DNA from: Acidobacteriota bacterium
GTDB taxonomy: Bacteria; Acidobacteriota; Blastocatellia; Pyrinomonadales; Pyrinomonadaceae
Length of the DNA: 64,000 bases
Direction: 5' to 3'
Assembly (NCBI GenBank): GCA_019639235.1
Contig: JAHBSG010000001.1
Span: forward strand, 236,580 to 300,579
The translations under genes and the position numbers were made by a program. Below the pieces are notes generated by a model that was not told the DNA's origin, did not search any database, and saw only the letters and a list, made by a program, of their open reading frames with translations. Positions 36,148-45,450 of the stretch are shown here, one piece after another. Positions within the stretch are counted from its first letter, which is position 1. Each line of letters begins with the position of its first letter.

Positions 36148-37038
36148 ATGCGGCGATTCATCCCATACATTTTGGCCGGTATCGCACTCAGCCTTTCGGC
36201 TTTGGCGTACGGCTATTTCATCGAGCCGCACCGGCTGGTCGTCAATGAAACGGAACTACACATTGCGGGCCTTGATCCGGCTTTTGACGGCCTGCGCATC
36301 GTGGCTGTTGCCGACATACATGCAGGTTCGCACGGCGTCGATTCCGCACGGATGAGGGAAGTGGTCGATGAGATAAATGCCCAAAATGCCGATGTGGTCG
36401 TAATGCTCGGCGACTACGTCTCTCAATTAAATGACGGCAAACCGATCCGGGAAAGGCCGCTCAAGATGCCGGTCGAAAGCCTGACCGAAGGGCTCGCTGG
36501 AATTAGAGCAAAGTACGGTGTTTATGCCGTGCTCGGCAATCACGACGGCTGGTATGACAATACATCTGTCGCCGAGGCTCTTCGGTTGGCGGGAATCCGT
36601 GTGCTTGAGAACGAGGTCGCATTTATCGAACGCGGCGGGCGGAAGCTTCGGCTTTTCGGAATGCGCGACCATCTGCACATGGGAACGTGGGCGACGTTTG
36701 ACCAAGATATGCGGCGAGCGGTTGCTTCGTATGAGAGGACGGGCAACATCATTGTGCTCCAGCACAGCCCGGACGTTTTTCCGGTGATCAATGCCTTTAA
36801 GACCTTTGGCGATGATTTCAAGCTGATGATCGCCGGCCACACCCATGGCGGTCAGGTCCGGTTTCCGGTGCTCGGAACACCGATCGTGCCTTCCGCCTTC
36901 GGCCAGAAATATGCCGCCGGCCACGTCCGCGAGGATGGAAAGGATCTTTTCGTCACGACCGGCATCGGCACAAGCTTGCTACCCTTTCGGTTTCTTGTCC
37001 CGCCGGAGATCGCTGTGCTGACGCTTAGAAGTAAATAG
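36148..37038 (+). CDS. Membrane-anchored metallophosphoesterase
   Basis: This intact 296-aa protein has one N-terminal helix (about residues 4-22) and a calcineurin-like catalytic domain. Its metal ligands are in VAVADIHAGSHG (D-x-H), VVVMLGDYVSQ (GD), VLGNHDGWYD (GNHD) and MIAGHTHGGQVRFP (GHTHGG). It resembles the YkuE/YaeI group that acts on lipid-linked phosphoesters such as UDP-diacylglucosamine or others; the substrate is not known. It is a tandem paralogue of the preceding damaged gene, with the same ending (GIGTSLLPFRFLVPPEI). Confidence 0.88.
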   Translation: MRRFIPYILAGIALSLSALAYGYFIEPHRLVVNETELHIAGLDPAFDGLRIVAVADIHAGSHGVDSARMREVVDEINAQNADVVVMLGDYVSQLNDGKPIRERPLKMPVESLTEGLAGIRAKYGVYAVLGNHDGWYDNTSVAEALRLAGIRVLENEVAFIERGGRKLRLFGMRDHLHMGTWATFDQDMRRAVASYERTGNIIVLQHSPDVFPVINAFKTFGDDFKLMIAGHTHGGQVRFPVLGTPIVPSAFGQKYAAGHVREDGKDLFVTTGIGTSLLPFRFLVPPEIAVLTLRSK

Positions 37039-37041
37039 CCA

Positions 37042-37153
37042 CAGAGGGTACTGAGGATTTTGAGGAAGCGTTTCTGGATAAAACTTTTCGGTGACCTTTG
37101 GCGCTTGTCCGGGCTACAAAAGAAATATCTCACGAATCTCCGTGCCCTCTGTG
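37042..37153. repeat. Inverted-repeat element CCACAGAGGG ... CCCTCTGTGG
   Basis: The gap between two convergent genes is almost filled by a sequence with ends CCACAGAGGGTAC and GTGCCCTCTGTGG, about 110 bases apart. Inner copies TACTGAGG and CTCCGTG continue the pattern. It looks like a dispersed non-coding repeat; as a transcript it would form a long-armed hairpin between the two genes. Confidence 0.6.
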
Positions 37154-37161
37154 GCAACTAA

Positions 37162-38421
37162 TCATTTCAAAACCGACTTTATCCGCTTTAGCTTGCCGTC
37201 GTTCTTTGCGGGCTCGAGCCCGAGGATCTTACAGATAAGCTCGTAAACGTCCACTGCTTCGAAGGGCTTTGCGACGTATCCGCTTTGGAACCTCGGGCCG
37301 TGGGCGACGAACATCGAGCGCATTTCGACGATATCGTTGTCGTAGCCGTGTGCCCCGCGAACCGCGTCGAGCCGGCCATCCTTCTCGGCACGGTCCATCC
37401 GCTCTCGGGTTGTGATCACGGTCCCGGCCTTCGGAACAACGACCAGCGGTGCAATTCGTTTGTTCTTGCCAAAGTTGAACCGCTTTGGAAATTCACTTCG
37501 CCGATAGATGGTCGCGGAAGCCGGAAGTTTTGCCTTGATCGCTTTGTAGATCGCGTCCTCTTTGCCCGGTTTTGGAAAGATCTGCGTGAACTCGCCGACC
37601 CAAAACACTCGCTCGGCATCGTTCGTATCAAACATTTCATCGAGCACAACGGCATCGCGCATTTTGTACGGTGCCATTCCGTGATCCGACGTGAAGATGA
37701 GATTCACCTGGTCAAGTATCCCACGAGCAGCGAGCCCATCTACTAGTCTCCTGATATTGCCATCGACGCGAAGTACCGCCTCGCGGTTCTCGGGCGATTC
37801 CGGGCCGTGGTTGTGGCCCGCGTCATCAACGTCCGAAAAATACATCGTGATCATCGTCGGACGCTCGGCAACGGGAAGATCAAGCCAGCCGAGCACGGTG
37901 TCGACACGGGTGTCGTTCGGAACTTTGCCGTCGTAGTCCTTCCAGAACTTCGGCTGCATCCCGCCGATCGCTGTTTCCGTCCCCGGCCAAAAGAATGCAG
38001 CGGCGATCTGCCCTTGTTTCTGAGCCGTATTCCAGACGGGCTCGCCGCCCCACCAAACCGGATCTTGGACGGCCTTACGATTCGCGAGGCCGAACGAGAG
38101 CCCACGCTCGGTGTCGAACATATTGTTCTCGATGAGCCCGTGGTTATCGGGATAAAGCCCGGTAACGATGGAATAGTGGGCCGGAAACGTCTTCGTCGGA
38201 TAGACCGGCCTCATCCATCGGGCGCGAACGCCGTTCTTGGCTAGCTCGTTAAGCGTCGGCGGTTTGTGCAGCTCAAAAAAGTCGGCCCGAAAGCCATCGA
38301 TCGAGACAAGGATGACCGTTGGCCGAAGGTCGCCGATACGCTTCTGGGCGTGGACGACAACCGAGATTCCGAGAATTATAACCAGAGCGACTGGCCAGCG
38401 AAGACGTCGAAGAGCGAACAT
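37162..38421 (-). CDS. Ectonucleotide pyrophosphatase/phosphodiesterase-like alkaline phosphatase superfamily enzyme
   Basis: The 419-aa protein has a signal peptide or anchor (about residues 9-25). The first metal site is VILVSIDGFRADFF and the nucleophile Thr is in VYPTKTFPAHYS, as in ENPP enzymes. Further metal ligands are in FSDVDDAGHNHGP and FTSDHGMAPY. It would hydrolyse phosphodiesters or pyrophosphates of nucleotides or lipids outside the cytoplasm. It is convergent with the metallophosphoesterase and has no operon partner. Confidence 0.88.
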   Translation of the reverse strand: MFALRRLRWPVALVIILGISVVVHAQKRIGDLRPTVILVSIDGFRADFFELHKPPTLNELAKNGVRARWMRPVYPTKTFPAHYSIVTGLYPDNHGLIENNMFDTERGLSFGLANRKAVQDPVWWGGEPVWNTAQKQGQIAAAFFWPGTETAIGGMQPKFWKDYDGKVPNDTRVDTVLGWLDLPVAERPTMITMYFSDVDDAGHNHGPESPENREAVLRVDGNIRRLVDGLAARGILDQVNLIFTSDHGMAPYKMRDAVVLDEMFDTNDAERVFWVGEFTQIFPKPGKEDAIYKAIKAKLPASATIYRRSEFPKRFNFGKNKRIAPLVVVPKAGTVITTRERMDRAEKDGRLDAVRGAHGYDNDIVEMRSMFVAHGPRFQSGYVAKPFEAVDVYELICKILGLEPAKNDGKLKRIKSVLK

Positions 38422-38444
38422 ATGCTTTGTGTTTCCCGTGAGGG

Positions 38445-38473
38445 TTGAGTTGATAGTAGTTCTCCTCTATTAT
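38445..38473 (+). promoter_or_regulatory. Probable sigma-70 promoter of the two-domain lipoprotein gene
   Basis: TTGAGT (38445-38450) and TATTAT (38468-38473) are separated by 17 bases, about 48 bases before the TTG start of the lipoprotein gene. Confidence 0.45.
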
Positions 38474-38520
38474 ATCGGCGTTAACAAAGCCAACAAATTC
38501 AATCCGGGGGAATTCCTTAC

Positions 38521-39267
38521 TTGAAGAAAAACGATCCAAAAACAACATTGGGCCTGTGTGCACTGGCCATGATATTTCTGGGTGTCGCCTGCGGCGGGGC
38601 GGAGAAGACCGAGGTACCGACCGCGACGCCGACAGCGCCGAGCCCGACGGCGGAGGCACGCGTTACCGAACAGGATATCGCGGGTGATTACTCCGTTTCG
38701 GGCACGAATGAAGGCGGTGGCGGCGAATACAGGGGCGACCTCCGAATCGCAAAGCGTGAAGGCGTTTATCAGTTTACCTGGGTGAGCGGGCCGAAAACTT
38801 ATGACGGGGTCGGGGTTCGCACAGGAGACAAGGTCGCAGTTTCGTTCACCGAAGGTAGCAACGGAAAGGGCTGCGGCGTCGTGCTCTACTCGATCGCCGG
38901 AGACGGCTCTCTGGACGGCAAGGTCGGCTACTGGGGCGTTAACGAAGCCGCGAAGGAGACGGCTAAGCGAAGTTCAGGCTCGGACCTCGAAGGAAGCTAT
39001 GACATCACGGGCTCAAACCCGGACGGCTCGAGCTACACGGGCAAGCTCACGGTAAGCAAGCAAGGAAGCGGATATACCTTCTCGTGGGACGCGGGAACGG
39101 TCTCGAGAGGCTTTGGCGTACGCGATGGTAACACGGTCGCGGTCGGCATCGGCGGCTCGCAATGCGCGTTCGTTAGCTACAGGGTTGGCACCGACGGAAC
39201 GCTCGACGGCCGCTGGGGCAGCCCGGGTTCAACCTCGGTCGGTACCGAGATCGCCAAGCGGAAATAG
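38521..39267 (+). CDS. Lipoprotein with two copies of an unknown beta domain
   Basis: The 248-aa product starts at TTG behind a GGGGGA site. It has a lipoprotein signal with lipobox LGVACGG (Cys near residue 25) and a Pro/Thr-rich linker. Two homologous domains of about 95 residues follow. The first runs DIAGDYSVSGTNEGGGGEYRGDL to about residue 142; the second starts DLEGSYDITGSNPDGSSYTG. Both end in a DG-x-LDG-x-WG-like segment and an AKR motif (SLDGKVGYWG, TLDGRWGSPG). The function is unknown. A strong terminator follows. Confidence 0.7.
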   Translation: MKKNDPKTTLGLCALAMIFLGVACGGAEKTEVPTATPTAPSPTAEARVTEQDIAGDYSVSGTNEGGGGEYRGDLRIAKREGVYQFTWVSGPKTYDGVGVRTGDKVAVSFTEGSNGKGCGVVLYSIAGDGSLDGKVGYWGVNEAAKETAKRSSGSDLEGSYDITGSNPDGSSYTGKLTVSKQGSGYTFSWDAGTVSRGFGVRDGNTVAVGIGGSQCAFVSYRVGTDGTLDGRWGSPGSTSVGTEIAKRK

Positions 39268-39272
39268 GTGAA

Positions 39273-39319
39273 GATGCGTCCGGTGCGACGCGCTCGTCAT
39301 CACACCGGACGCATTTTTC
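39273..39319 (+). terminator. Rho-independent terminator after the lipoprotein gene
   Basis: Perfect 12-base arms ATGCGTCCGGTG / CACCGGACGCAT enclose a 17-base loop and are followed by TTTTT. Confidence 0.85.
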
Positions 39320-39349
39320 CGCTTCTAGAACGGCAATATGGTCCTGAAA

Positions 39350-40159
39350 CTAATTGTTTTTTCCGATATCAGAAGAACCCGTTAGAGAGACCGTAAATTG
39401 AGTTCCGGAATCGAGTTTCACATTACCCTTTTCCTTCGAGAGGGTCGTAGAGTTGCTCGCCGAGGCATTAGCCGACTTTCCGATCGAAAGGCCGCTGATG
39501 TTCGTGCCGAGCGAACCGGTTGCAGCAGCGGTCGTCTGCGCTGCCGCGCCGACCGTATTCCCCGCGACTCCTGTCGTTGTATCTACGACACCTCCGACAG
39601 TTGACGTCGCTCCTCCCGCAAGACCGCCGACCGTGTTACCTGCGCCGCCAAGCAAGCCGCCGCCCGAAGTTCGGCCGGAAGCCTGAGTACGGCTCGATCC
39701 CGATACGGACGATGCAAACGGGTCACCCGTCGAAACTGCACTGGTCACGCTGTTAACAGCTAGAATATTGACCGCGACCGGGATCGATTGCCCTTTTTGG
39801 ACTAAGGTGTCGAACGCAATGCCTACGGTCGAACCGGTAGAGCCCTTTGCGTCCCGCTTCACCTCAGTTACTTTTCCGACGAGTTTCGACCCCTTTTCAA
39901 TGACCACGCGACCGTCACTTTTGACACGTTCGGTCACCTTGAGGACGACCTCGTCGCCGACTCTAGCCTTCTCGGCATTGAGAGACCCCTGCAACTTCCC
40001 TGTGATGGTCGTTGCGGAGCTGAGGTCAATGGACTGTTGGGCTGCCTTTACAGAGCTGTCAGTGGCGGCCGTCGCGGTTGAAGTTACTGAGCCCTGCTGT
40101 GCTGAAACAGAAACCGCCAAAAGAGCTGCCGCTGTAAAACCGAGTGTGATCTTCTTCAT
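39350..40159 (-). CDS. Exported protein of unknown function with Gly/Thr/Ala-rich repeats
   Basis: This 269-aa protein starts at 40159 behind GGAGG. It has a signal peptide (about residues 1-20, ending VSVSAQ). A beta-rich region (about 45-130) contains ARVGDEVVLKVTERVKSDG and KLVGKVTEVKRDAKG. A low-complexity stretch (about 150-215) is full of NTVGG and TTAA motifs, and the C-terminal strand is QFTVSLTGSSD. The first part recalls exported acidobacterial proteins of unknown role. The longer upstream frame lacks a ribosome site. It is divergent from the DUF3060 lipoprotein. Confidence 0.62.
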   Translation of the reverse strand: MKKITLGFTAAALLAVSVSAQQGSVTSTATAATDSSVKAAQQSIDLSSATTITGKLQGSLNAEKARVGDEVVLKVTERVKSDGRVVIEKGSKLVGKVTEVKRDAKGSTGSTVGIAFDTLVQKGQSIPVAVNILAVNSVTSAVSTGDPFASSVSGSSRTQASGRTSGGGLLGGAGNTVGGLAGGATSTVGGVVDTTTGVAGNTVGAAAQTTAAATGSLGTNISGLSIGKSANASASNSTTLSKEKGNVKLDSGTQFTVSLTGSSDIGKNN

Positions 40160-40436
40160 AGAAAAACCTCCGAGAAAAAATCGAAATGTTCTGAATGCGG
40201 GCACTTTGTACTTGGGGTTGCTTTTTGATGTTGTCAAAGACAACCGGGTTGCCCTAGGAAGTTCTTATGTAGCGCACCGGAAACAGCTAAGCAACGGTTT
40301 TTCGTTGCCGACATTCGAACCGGTTTCTTCTGCACTTTTTTCAGCAGCCTACGGTAAGGTTGAAGGTGAAAAACCTGAAGAAAAACCGTTCTTGGGTCGG
40401 CGCAAATTCGATTACAATCAAGAGAGGAAATCAATT

Positions 40437-40919
40437 ATGAAGAAGATCGCATTAATGCTGATACTAGCCTTCGTTGCGGGTTGCGATATCCAAAGCGGGA
40501 TCGCGAGAAAGAGTGTTGAAAAATACATGCCGACGCCGACGCCGACCGTTGTGCCGGCCCCGCCGGAGGAGCCGATCGACCCGGCCGACATTGTTAACGT
40601 GGATACAAGCCAACAGGGCCCGCTGATCAGCGTTAACGGCCCGGTGGTGACAAAGCCGTATAACTGCAATCGCTATAACCGCGTGATGGTGAACCTCTCG
40701 AACAAGAAGGTGACGATCCGGGGAGCCTGCAGCCAAATAATGGTCAATGGTGACGGAAATGAGATCGCCGCCGAGGGGACGATGGAATTTGTCTTCAACG
40801 GCTCCGGCAACAAAGCAACTTATTCGAAATTTCCAAACGGGAAGCGGCCTCGGGTAACGGACAACGGCGGCAACCTCGTCGAGAAGGCCGCCGCCGCTGA
40901 TAAAAAGGATAAGAAGTAA
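40437..40919 (+). CDS. DUF3060-like lipoprotein
   Basis: The 160-aa protein starts at 40437 behind AGAGAGG. The lipoprotein signal has the lipobox FVAGCDI. After a Pro-rich spacer with PTPTPT, the core (about residues 70-140) shows NLSNKKVTIRGACSQIMVNGDGNEI and FNGSGNKATY in outline. This alternating NG/SGN pattern is typical of the DUF3060 parallel beta-solenoid. The C-terminus is Lys-rich. A much longer overlapping frame that begins at 39,768 is an artefact crossing the divergent gene. The function is unknown. Confidence 0.75.
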   Translation: MKKIALMLILAFVAGCDIQSGIARKSVEKYMPTPTPTVVPAPPEEPIDPADIVNVDTSQQGPLISVNGPVVTKPYNCNRYNRVMVNLSNKKVTIRGACSQIMVNGDGNEIAAEGTMEFVFNGSGNKATYSKFPNGKRPRVTDNGGNLVEKAAAADKKDKK

Positions 40920-40925
40920 GAACGG

Positions 40926-42182
40926 CTACTGTGCCGCCGGGACCGCGGCAAAACCGCCATCAAAAAAGGCTCGTGCCTTGGACATCGCGGGAGCGATGCC
41001 GTTTAGGTGATTCAGCTCCGTATCTTTGATGATCATCCGGCGTAGCCGCTCGGCCGGGACACCCCGCCGCCGCATCGCATTATAGGCGACATCGGTGTTT
41101 ACCTGGCTAACGACCGTATCGCCGTCGATGGCGATGAGCATCATCGGAACCCGCGGCGACCAATCATAAACGTCGTTTTCGTGCAGCATCCGGACGAAGG
41201 CATTACGCCGATCGTTACGCTGCATGGCTCGCAGAAAACCGGGTTGCAGCACATTTGCAAGGCGGTTCTTCGAACGCATCAGGGCGGTGGTAACGCCGAT
41301 GTTGCGGATAACGCCATCGTCCGTCGGGCTGAGGTTGTAGTTAACGGCGAGGGCGTTTGCTAATGTCGGCTTGTAGAAATCACGCCATCGGAGCTTCTTC
41401 TCTTTCACAAGAAAATTCACCGCGTAAGACGTTAGGTAAACGCGAAGGATGAAGCCGACCTGCTCGCCCGTATCCTCAAGCATGAACTTTCGGGTCGTGC
41501 CAGAAAGGTCGTAAGGCCCTGCAGCGGGAGCGGACGCTGTCACTGCATATTCCGGGCCGGTAAAGGCCTGCAATGCCTGCGTGAGTGCCATTGCAACGCC
41601 GCCGCCTTCGGAATAGCCGGTGATGAAAAGACTGCTTCCGATCTTGTAATTCTTTTGGCGGGCCAATTCGCGAGCGGCGGGAATGATATCGACGCCGGAT
41701 CGGGCATTTACTTTATTAAGCGGATACGGATGGGCCGCTTTATGGTCACCGAGGCCGATGTAGTCCGGCAACACGACGGCATAACCGCCGGTCGCAAAGC
41801 CGGTGATAGCCTCGATGGTCTCCGGAGCTTCGCCCTCGCCCTTGAACCGCGACGGCGAACGGTCGCGGTCAACGGTTGTTCCGTGGCAATAAACGACAAG
41901 GCCTTTTGGAGCACCGCCCGCCGGCCACGCGACGAGTCCGGTAAGCTCTGCAGGTTTGCCATTGGCGTCAAGCGAGCGGTACGTGACCTTGTAAAGCTCG
42001 ACCGCCGTCGCGGTTTCCGGCACCGCATACTTGCCGTAAACTTTTGCCATCCGCTCGTTCAGAGCGGCGGCAGACATAGAGCCGTTAGCGTCATGGCTAA
42101 CGAGTTGCTGAGCGGAAGTGAAAGAAACAAGCAGCAATGCGAAAAGCAATGCTGATATCGAACGTTGCAGGTACGTGGTCAT
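40926..42182 (-). CDS. Secreted alpha/beta hydrolase (secretory lipase-like)
   Basis: The 418-aa protein has a signal peptide (about residues 1-24, ending SFTSAQ). An oxyanion segment LVVYCHGTTVDRDRSP and DYIGLGDHKAAHPY precede the nucleophile elbow FITGYSEGGGVAMAL. A likely acid is in IDGDTVVSQ, and a His is in ELNHLNGIAPAM. It resembles secretory lipases and esterases that act on triacylglycerols or aryl esters. It begins 17 bases after the asnS stop, so it is probably co-transcribed with that gene, an odd pairing. The substrate is inferred. Confidence 0.8.
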   Translation of the reverse strand: MTTYLQRSISALLFALLLVSFTSAQQLVSHDANGSMSAAALNERMAKVYGKYAVPETATAVELYKVTYRSLDANGKPAELTGLVAWPAGGAPKGLVVYCHGTTVDRDRSPSRFKGEGEAPETIEAITGFATGGYAVVLPDYIGLGDHKAAHPYPLNKVNARSGVDIIPAARELARQKNYKIGSSLFITGYSEGGGVAMALTQALQAFTGPEYAVTASAPAAGPYDLSGTTRKFMLEDTGEQVGFILRVYLTSYAVNFLVKEKKLRWRDFYKPTLANALAVNYNLSPTDDGVIRNIGVTTALMRSKNRLANVLQPGFLRAMQRNDRRNAFVRMLHENDVYDWSPRVPMMLIAIDGDTVVSQVNTDVAYNAMRRRGVPAERLRRMIIKDTELNHLNGIAPAMSKARAFFDGGFAAVPAAQ

Positions 42183-42199
42183 TTTGCCCTCCTTGTTTT

Positions 42200-43510
42200 T
42201 TATGGCCGAAGTCTGTAAAGCATTCGCGGAAAAGGAATTGTCTCGCGGACGTGTTCGATGCCGCACATCCAGGCGACGGTGCGTTCGATGCCCATGCCGA
42301 AGCCGGCGTGCGGGACGCTGCCGTAGCGGCGAAGATCAAGGTACCATTCAAAAATATCCTGCGGCAGGCCGTGGTTCTTGAGCTGCTCTTCCAAATAGGG
42401 AAGCGAGGCCGCTCGCTCGCCGCCGCCGATGATCTCGCCGTAGCCCTCGGGTGCAAGCAGGTCGATGCCGAGAGCACACTCCGGACGGTCTTTATCGATC
42501 TCGAAATAGAAGCCCTTGATCGCGGTCGGGAAGTGGTGGACGAAGACCGGAAGGCCGAATTGCTTTGAGAGATACGTTTCGTCGGGTGCGCCGAAGTCGC
42601 CGCCCCATTCGAAGCGGTTCTCAAGTTCGCCCTTTTCGTGGCCTTCCTGCAGCATCTTCACCGCATCGTCGTAATGCAAACGCGGGAACGGTCCCTTGAT
42701 CGCCTCGAGGATCGAGGTGTCACGTTCGAGCGCGGCAAGCTCCTGCTGCCGCTCGTTCAAAACGCGGTCAACGATATGCAAAATGAGGCCCTCGCCGAGG
42801 TCCATCATGTCCTCGTAGCCGGCGTATGCAACCTCGGGTTCGACCATCCAGAATTCGGTCAGATGCCGCCGGGTCTTAGATTTTTCAGCACGGAAGGTCG
42901 GCCCGAAGGCGTAGGACTTTCCAAAAGCAGCAGCCGTTGCTTCGTTGTAGAGCTGGCCGGACTGCGTGAGATATGCTTTATCGTCGCCAAAGTAATCGAC
43001 CTCAAAGAGCGTCGTCGTGCCTTCACATGCGGCGGGCGTGAATATCGGGGTATCGGCGAGTGTGAACCCGTTGCCGTCAAAATAATCACGGACGGCCTTA
43101 ATTACAGTATGGCGGACCCGAAGGACTGCGTGCTGCCGCTTCGAACGTATCCACAGGTGCCGGTGGTCCATAAGAAACTCGGTGCCGTGCTCCTTCGGCG
43201 TTATCGGATAATCGTGGACGTTTTGAAGTACTTCAAGCCCGGTCACGTCGAGTTCAACTCCGATCGGCGAACGAGCATCTTCTTTTACCGTACCGGTGAC
43301 GATGATCGACGACTCCTGCCCAAGGCCCTTGGCGGTCTCGAACACCTCTTCGTCATTGCCCTTGAAAACGACGCACTGCACAATGCCCGTTCCGTCGCGA
43401 AGCTGAAGAAATACGAGCTTTCCGCTCGACCGCGAGTTGTAAAGCCAGCCCTTAAGCGTGACTTCGCTTCCGATATGCCCTTTGAGCTCTTCGATATATG
43501 TCTGACGCAT
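42200..43510 (-). CDS. asnS: Asparaginyl-tRNA synthetase
   Basis: This 436-aa class IIb synthetase charges tRNA-Asn. The N-terminal OB fold (about residues 12-100, [24 protein letters not shown] in outline) binds the anticodon. Motif 2 is around [21 protein letters not shown] with the AsnRS-type WMVEPE, and motif 3 is [15 protein letters not shown]. The ending [17 protein letters not shown] is typical of AsnRS, not AspRS. It is divergent from the ABC exporter and is followed by a secreted hydrolase. Confidence 0.95.
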   Translation of the reverse strand: MRQTYIEELKGHIGSEVTLKGWLYNSRSSGKLVFLQLRDGTGIVQCVVFKGNDEEVFETAKGLGQESSIIVTGTVKEDARSPIGVELDVTGLEVLQNVHDYPITPKEHGTEFLMDHRHLWIRSKRQHAVLRVRHTVIKAVRDYFDGNGFTLADTPIFTPAACEGTTTLFEVDYFGDDKAYLTQSGQLYNEATAAAFGKSYAFGPTFRAEKSKTRRHLTEFWMVEPEVAYAGYEDMMDLGEGLILHIVDRVLNERQQELAALERDTSILEAIKGPFPRLHYDDAVKMLQEGHEKGELENRFEWGGDFGAPDETYLSKQFGLPVFVHHFPTAIKGFYFEIDKDRPECALGIDLLAPEGYGEIIGGGERAASLPYLEEQLKNHGLPQDIFEWYLDLRRYGSVPHAGFGMGIERTVAWMCGIEHVRETIPFPRMLYRLRP

Positions 43511-43533
43511 AAAGGCTATAGTTTAATCAAATC

Positions 43534-45435
43534 GTGTCGGGCGGTAAAACCGGGATGCAAAGTCCGGCGATTGACAGGGCGGGCGACAATCGACAGACTG
43601 AACGCGTGGCGGAAGAAAAGAAGAAAAAGGTGAACTATTCGGGCGCCTGGGCCGAGGCGAGACGGATAGTCTGGCAGGCACGGTGGCGGCTGGTTCTCGG
43701 GAGCGTACTTTTGCTGATCTCACGGCTTGCCGGAATGGTCTTGCCCGCATCAACCAAGTTCATCGGCGACGAGGTCTTTGTAAATCAGAGATACGAGCTG
43801 ATCAAGTGGATCGCATTGGCCATCGGCATTTCGACGCTTGTTCAAGCTTCGACTTCGTTTGCTCTTTCACAAATTCTTGGCGTTGCGGCTCAGCGGGCGA
43901 TCACCGAAATGCGCAAGCGTGTGCAGGCTCATATCGAGCGGCTACCGATCTCATATTTTGATTCGACCCAAAGCGGCCAGCTCATCTCGCGGATAATGAA
44001 CGACGCCGAGGGCATCCGGAACCTGGTTGGTACGGGCCTCGGACAGATCATCGGCAGCATCGTTACGGCAAGCATCGCGATCGGCGTGCTGTTTTGGATC
44101 AACTGGCAACTTACGGTCGCGACGATGGTCGTTTTGCTGGTCTTCGGAGCCGCACTTCTGTATGCGTTCAAGGTACTTCGGCCGGTCTTTCGTGAGCGCG
44201 GGCAGATCACGGCCGAGGTGACGGGAAGGCTCGGCGAGAGCCTCGGCGGCATTCGGGTCGTCAAGGCATATACCGCAGAACGACGCGAGGATCTGAGCTT
44301 TGCCCGAGGGGCTCACCGGCTGTTTCGAAACGTCGCGAAGACGGTCACCGGAGTTTCGGCGATCGGCTCATTTTCGTCGGTAATCATCGGGGCGATCGCG
44401 GTCGTAATGATCGTCATCGGAGGCAACGCAGTTCAGGCACAGACGATGACGCTCGGCGACTTCCTGATGTACATCTCATTCACGTTCCTGCTTGCGATGC
44501 CGGTCATCGAATTGACGTCGATCGGAACCCAGATCACCGAGGCCTTGGCAGGGCTCGACCGCATCCGCGAAGTAATGGGAATGTCCACCGAGGACGAACA
44601 GGATAAGGAGCGGCGTCCGCTGACGAGGATCGACGGCGCTATTGAGTTTCGCGATGTCGAGTTTGAATACGACAAGGACGTCCCGGTCCTTCGCGGTGTT
44701 TCGTTCCGTTCAGAAGCCGGGACAACGACCGCTCTGGTCGGGTCGAGCGGCTCGGGAAAATCGACCATCCTCAGCCTTGTGCTCAATTTCATACGTCCGA
44801 CGAAAGGAACCGTATTAGTAGATGGCCTCGACCTGCAGTTGATCCGTCTGCGGGATTATCGAAAACATCTCGGCGTTGTGTTGCAGGACAATTTTCTCTT
44901 TGACGGCACGATCCTCGACAACATTCGTTTCGCCAATCCCGAGGCATCATTTGAGACCATCCGCGAGATGTGCCGCGTGGCGAATGCAGATGAGTTCATC
45001 GAGAAGTTTCCGGATGGCTATGAAACCGTCGTCGGCGAACGCGGCGTAAAGCTCTCCGGAGGCCAACGGCAGCGGATCGCGATCGCCAGAGCACTTCTCG
45101 CCGACCCGCGTATTCTGATCCTCGACGAGGCCACCTCGAGCCTCGACAGCGAATCGGAAGCTCTAATTCAGGAGGGGCTTAACAACCTTCGCCGCGGCCG
45201 GACGACCTTTGTGATCGCCCATCGGCTTTCTACGATCCGAAGCGCCGATCAGATCCTGGTCGTCGAGGCTGGGCAAATTCTCGAACGCGGCACCCACGAA
45301 GAACTCATCGCGATGGACGGCCGTTACAAACAGCTTTACGATAAGCAGTATCGCTTTGAGCAGAACCTATTCGTTAACCCCGGTGAGGACTTTACCGCGA
45401 GCGGCGAGAACGCAAAGGCGGGTTCGAAACTTTGA
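43534..45435 (+). CDS. ABC exporter, fused membrane and ATPase domains (MsbA-like)
   Basis: A 633-aa half-transporter. About 50 charged N-terminal residues are followed by a six-helix exporter domain (about 48-340) and an ATPase domain. Walker A is LVGSSGSGKST, the Q-loop is VVLQDNFLFDG, the signature is KLSGGQRQRIAIARA, Walker B is ILILDEATSSLD and the switch His is in VIAHRLST. It would act as a homodimer exporting a lipid or other amphiphile. The GTG at 43534 opens the frame, but the ATG at 43555 is equally plausible. A small membrane protein gene follows 15 bases later. Confidence 0.9.
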   Translation: MSGGKTGMQSPAIDRAGDNRQTERVAEEKKKKVNYSGAWAEARRIVWQARWRLVLGSVLLLISRLAGMVLPASTKFIGDEVFVNQRYELIKWIALAIGISTLVQASTSFALSQILGVAAQRAITEMRKRVQAHIERLPISYFDSTQSGQLISRIMNDAEGIRNLVGTGLGQIIGSIVTASIAIGVLFWINWQLTVATMVVLLVFGAALLYAFKVLRPVFRERGQITAEVTGRLGESLGGIRVVKAYTAERREDLSFARGAHRLFRNVAKTVTGVSAIGSFSSVIIGAIAVVMIVIGGNAVQAQTMTLGDFLMYISFTFLLAMPVIELTSIGTQITEALAGLDRIREVMGMSTEDEQDKERRPLTRIDGAIEFRDVEFEYDKDVPVLRGVSFRSEAGTTTALVGSSGSGKSTILSLVLNFIRPTKGTVLVDGLDLQLIRLRDYRKHLGVVLQDNFLFDGTILDNIRFANPEASFETIREMCRVANADEFIEKFPDGYETVVGERGVKLSGGQRQRIAIARALLADPRILILDEATSSLDSESEALIQEGLNNLRRGRTTFVIAHRLSTIRSADQILVVEAGQILERGTHEELIAMDGRYKQLYDKQYRFEQNLFVNPGEDFTASGENAKAGSKL

Positions 45436-45450
45436 TATCCAACCAACTAT

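Noticed and set aside
39768..40919. 383-codon plus-strand frame across the divergent region
   Set aside because: It runs antisense through the exported protein gene and only its last 160 codons, from 40437, have a ribosome site, lipobox and domain pattern. The long form is chance openness.
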